This document shows, piece after piece, positions 61,480 through 64,000 of a stretch of 64,000 nucleotides of DNA. Numbering within the stretch: the first letter of the stretch is position 1; each line of letters begins with the position of its first letter. Below the pieces are notes generated by a model, which searched no databases, was not told the DNA's origin, and saw nothing but the letters and a program-made list of their open reading frames with translations. The DNA is from Lysobacter sp036697405 (GTDB lineage Bacteria > Pseudomonadota > Gammaproteobacteria > Xanthomonadales > Xanthomonadaceae), in the NCBI RefSeq assembly GCF_036697405.1, contig NZ_JBAHWA010000001.1:558001-622000 (forward strand), in the 5' to 3' direction. Position numbers and translations under genes: made by a program.

Positions 61480-61733
61480 AAACGGGCCCGCAACTGGATG
61501 CGGAGCTAGACCATCTGGCGCGCATGCTGCCGCCCTGGCTGGAGAGGCTCCGTCATCCATCGCAGTTCTGGCCTCAGTTCGAGGCGCTGGCACGGGACAT
61601 CCTCGCCCAGGCCGAACCTGACGATCGGCCGCATGTGAGACGGTGCCTGGAGGCCATGCTGATCGAGCACGGCATGCCGGGCGGACGCTACCGCGAGCAC
61701 GAACATCGGGCACCCCCGTCCACCTCGGACTGA
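61476..61733 (+). CDS. Small protein coupled to ndvB
   Basis: 85 residues (MKTGPQLDAELDHLARMLPP). It starts inside the ndvB stop (ATGA at 61476-61479), so its translation depends on ndvB. It is helical and charged, with no signal peptide or membrane helix (WLERLRHPSQFWPQFEALAR, DDRPHVRRCLEAMLIEHGMP). Not recognised. It may be an accessory or stability factor of the giant synthase, which is only an inference from coupling. Confidence 0.72.
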   Translation: MKTGPQLDAELDHLARMLPPWLERLRHPSQFWPQFEALARDILAQAEPDDRPHVRRCLEAMLIEHGMPGGRYREHEHRAPPSTSD

Positions 61734-61923
61734 CCAGCGAGCCGCCAGATTTCCAGCGCGCTCGACTGCAGATTCTTCCGTCCGGAAACTGGACGCAGAA
61801 TGCTTAACGATTCATCAAGAATGGAGCGCGCATTCAGGGCGAAAATTCACGTTTTCAACATCCGACGGCTCTTAATTTCCTACGCCTGATCGCGTCGAAG
61901 GACGCTGCATATCGGAGAGGAAC

Positions 61924-62541
61924 ATGGCCAAGAAGACGCAAGATTCCGCGCAGCTCAAGGAACTGCTCTACCAGGCTTTGGAGACCGAACTGGGCGGTAT
62001 TCAGGTGTATGAAACCGCCGTCCGCTGCGCGGTCAACGACGAGCTCCGCAATGAGTGGACGGAGTATCTCGAGCAGACCCGGACCCACCGCAAGGTGCTG
62101 CTGAACGTATTCGAATCCCTGGGCCTGGATCCGGATGCTTCCACTCCCGGGCGGGATGTGGTCGCGCATATCGGCAAGGCCCTGGTCCAGGCGATGGAAA
62201 TGGCCCTGGCCGCAGGCGACCCGGCCGCCGCCGAGCTTGTGGCCGGCGAATGCGTGGTCCTGGCGGAAACCAAGGATCACCTGAACTGGGAACTCATCGG
62301 CCACGTGGCGAAGAACGGCAAGGGGCCGGCGATCGAAGTCCTGCAAGCCGCGTTCGACGCGGTCGAGCAGGACGAAGACCATCACCTCTATCACACTCAC
62401 GGCTGGACCCGGGAGCTGTGGATCCAGTCGCTCGGCTTCCCGGCCGTGCTTCCGCCCCCGGAGGAGATCAAACAGGTCGAAACCGCCATCGGCGCATCCC
62501 GCGCCGAGCAGGCGCGAGATCGCATGCTGAAGAAGCATTGA
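61924..62541 (+). CDS. Ferritin-like helical protein
   Basis: 205 residues behind a strong GGAGAGG site. The chain reads as four or five helices with acidic and histidine ligands at ferritin-like spacing: E20, E22 and E30 (ALETELGGIQVYE), E50 and H55 (YLEQTRTHRK), E109, E115 and H119 (GECVVLAETKDHLNWE), E148, D152 and H153 (AVEQDEDHHLYH). A di-metal carboxylate site is likely, but storage, oxidase or another role cannot be told. The upstream 190 bases are AT-richer than average, suggesting a regulated promoter, but no box is certain. It stands alone. Confidence 0.75.
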   Translation: MAKKTQDSAQLKELLYQALETELGGIQVYETAVRCAVNDELRNEWTEYLEQTRTHRKVLLNVFESLGLDPDASTPGRDVVAHIGKALVQAMEMALAAGDPAAAELVAGECVVLAETKDHLNWELIGHVAKNGKGPAIEVLQAAFDAVEQDEDHHLYHTHGWTRELWIQSLGFPAVLPPPEEIKQVETAIGASRAEQARDRMLKKH

Positions 62542-62640
62542 TGGCGGCGCAGCACGCGCCCTGCATTCTGCCCGCCCGCGGAAACCGAAAACTCCGGCGC
62601 ACCTGCACGAGTCGGGGCCGACGCACTGTCATTTGCTCCA

Positions 62641-62660
62641 GACCGGGCCCCGGCCCGGTC
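62641..62660. terminator. Hairpin after the ferritin-like gene
   Basis: 9-bp stem GACCGGGCC / GGCCCGGTC with 2-base centre, 100 bases past the stop, no T run. It could end transcription from 61924 or mark the leader of the kinase gene at 62734. Confidence 0.35.
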
Positions 62661-62733
62661 CGGGCCTGATGTGACAGATCATTAACAATCCCAAGCGTAG
62701 CGTCGGCCATCCGTTCGCTCGCAAACGCAGGCC

Positions 62734-63882
62734 ATGCTCGCGCACACCAGTCCCTCGATTCGAGCGTTCGAAGACGGCGATCAATTCAGGCTGCTGGTCC
62801 AAAGCGTGTTCGATTACGCCATCTATCTGCTCGACCCGGATGGATACATCTGCAACTGGAACGAAGGCGGGCGCCGGATCAAGGGCTACGACGACAAGGA
62901 AATCATAGGCCAGCACTTTTCGCGCTTCTACGTGCAGACCGACCAGGACGCCGGCGAGCCCGAGTACGGGCTGCGCATGGCGCGCGAGAACGGGCGCTAC
63001 GAAAAGGAAGGCTGGCGCCTGCGCAAGGACGGAGCCCGGTTCTGGGCCAGCGTGGTGATCGACCCGATCTTCAAGGACGGGCAATTGATCGGTTACGCAA
63101 AAGTGACCCGCGACATCACCGAGCGCCACGAGTCGGCGCTGCGGCTGGCCGAAGCGCAGAGCGCGCTGTTGCAGGCCAAGAAAACCGAGGCCATCGGCAA
63201 ACTGACGCTGGGCCTGTCGCACGATTTCAACAACATACTCGGCGTGATCGTCAACAGCCTGGACCTGATCAGCGCCCATCGCGAAGACGAACAACGGGTG
63301 AGCCGCTTGGTCGATGGCGCCATCCGCGCCGCCGACCGCGGCATGCTGCTGACGCGGCAACTGCTGAGTTTCGCCCGCGGCCAGGCCCTTGCGCCGGAAA
63401 CCCTGGAGATCAACCAGCTGGTGCAGGGCATGCGCGAACTGCTTACGCGCGCCTGCGGCCCGAACATCAACTTCCGGTTCTCGCTGGCCGACGGTCTGCC
63501 CAGGGTCCGAGTCGACCCGACCCAGCTGGAAGCGGCGCTGTTGAACCTGGTCGTCAACAGCCGCGATGCGCTGGTCGACGGCGGCATCATCCAGGTCGCC
63601 ACGGACGCCACCGCAAACCGACCGCTCGAGCTGAACTCGAAGGAAGAAGACTTCGTGCGCATCAGCGTGACCGACAACGGGCCGGGGATGAGCGAAGAGA
63701 TCCTGCAACAGGCCGTGCAGCCTTTCTTCACCACCAAGGAAGTCGGCCGCGGCAGCGGATTGGGCTTGAGCCAGGCCTTCGGTTTCACGGCGCAATCCGG
63801 AGGCTATCTGCACATCGACAGCGAGCCCGGCCGCGGTACGCGCGTATCGCTGTGCTTTCCAGCCATGGGGAACAATGCATGA
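62734..63882 (+). CDS. PAS-domain soluble histidine kinase
   Basis: 382 residues, no membrane helix. PAS domain at about 15-130 (FDYAIYLLDPDGYICNWNEG, IKGYDDKEIIGQHFSRFY, KDGARFWASVVIDPIFKDGQ). HisKA with H163 (LGLSHDFNNILGVIVNSLDL) of the SHDFNN type. HATPase with LLNLVVNSRDAL, DNGPGM and GRGSGLGLSQAFGF. A cytosolic sensor, perhaps of redox or light if PAS holds a cofactor; the GRR.KGY block is common in such sensors. It ends in an ATGA overlap with the next response regulator gene, which is surely its partner. Confidence 0.9.
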   Translation: MLAHTSPSIRAFEDGDQFRLLVQSVFDYAIYLLDPDGYICNWNEGGRRIKGYDDKEIIGQHFSRFYVQTDQDAGEPEYGLRMARENGRYEKEGWRLRKDGARFWASVVIDPIFKDGQLIGYAKVTRDITERHESALRLAEAQSALLQAKKTEAIGKLTLGLSHDFNNILGVIVNSLDLISAHREDEQRVSRLVDGAIRAADRGMLLTRQLLSFARGQALAPETLEINQLVQGMRELLTRACGPNINFRFSLADGLPRVRVDPTQLEAALLNLVVNSRDALVDGGIIQVATDATANRPLELNSKEEDFVRISVTDNGPGMSEEILQQAVQPFFTTKEVGRGSGLGLSQAFGFTAQSGGYLHIDSEPGRGTRVSLCFPAMGNNA

Positions 63883-64000
63883 CCTCGCCCTGCATCTTGA
63901 TCGTGGAAGACGACGACTTGCTGCGCGACCTGGTGGTCGAAGCGCTGGAGGACATCCACTACCGCCCTGTCCGCCTGCGATGGGCCGCAAGCCCTGGAAA
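63879..64000 (+). CDS. Response regulator, 5' part, with apparent frameshift
   Basis: Starts at ATG 63879, overlapping the kinase stop. MTSPCILIVEDDDLLRDLVV then EALEDIHY is a normal receiver-domain beginning with the acidic DD pair. After TAC at 63960-63962 the frame reads RPVRLRWAASPG, which does not fit a receiver. The frame beginning GCC at 63964 reads ALSACDGPQALE, which does. One base too many (or two missing) near 63963 is therefore likely. The gene leaves the window at 64000. Confidence 0.8.
   Translation, partial: MTSPCILIVEDDDLLRDLVVEALEDIHYRPVRLRWAASPG

Overview
The window is GC-rich (about 70% by eye) and gene-dense. It matches a Xanthomonadaceae genome, most likely Lysobacter. 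The evidence is the DSF quorum-sensing (rpf) locus in its Xanthomonas-like setting: aconitase/rpfA, rpfB, rpfF convergent with rpfG-rpfC, then lysS, prfB, recJ, rpfE, greA, carB/carA and dapB. A secreted lysyl-endopeptidase-type protease and a large TonB-dependent receptor also fit. The genus is inferred from gene content, not computed.

Region by region. 1-620: 3' end of aconitase, a 154-bp tandem duplication of that end, and a 100-N scaffold gap. 615-7406: rpf core (lipoprotein, rpfB, rpfF, rpfC, rpfG; no rpfH). 7630-10695: lysS and prfB, the latter with the RF2 programmed frameshift. 10856-22476: a block not expected at this point in the rpf neighbourhood, holding a VIT/vWA/DUF2135 protein, a secreted serine protease, a CopL-like / TonB receptor / PepSY / PepSY-ferredoxin-reductase metal operon, and a TSUP transporter. 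22573-33162: recJ, rpfE, greA, carB, three small envelope genes, carA, dapB. 33218-41621: two small genes, a DUF3857-transglutaminase protein and the dnaJ-dnaK-grpE-hrcA heat-shock genes, with a good sigma-32 promoter before grpE. 41971-46337: recN, fur/bamE divergent pair, rnfH, ratA, smpB. 46612-50141: a CHASE-type histidine kinase operon headed by a small Cro-like gene and divergent from a CI-like repressor gene across an AT-rich operator region. 50433-52430: secreted protein, CPBP protease-like protein, small orphan. 52771-61733: a 2,902-residue cyclic beta-1,2-glucan synthase (NdvB/ChvB type) with a translationally coupled 85-residue protein. 61924-64000: ferritin-like protein and a PAS histidine kinase coupled to a response regulator that runs off the window and seems frameshifted.

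How the genes work together. RpfF makes the diffusible signal factor. RpfC senses it and RpfG, a REC-HD-GYP protein, turns it into cyclic-di-GMP turnover. RpfB processes fatty acids and DSF. CarA/CarB make carbamoyl phosphate, DapB serves lysine and peptidoglycan synthesis, and HrcA-GrpE-DnaK-DnaJ form the Hsp70 system. The CopL/TonB/PepSY operon looks like outer-membrane metal or metallophore uptake followed by reductive release.

Limits. Function is read from motifs and family memory only; no alignment or search was run. In this GC-rich DNA nearly every gene has long open frames on the opposite strand, and these were treated as shadows.
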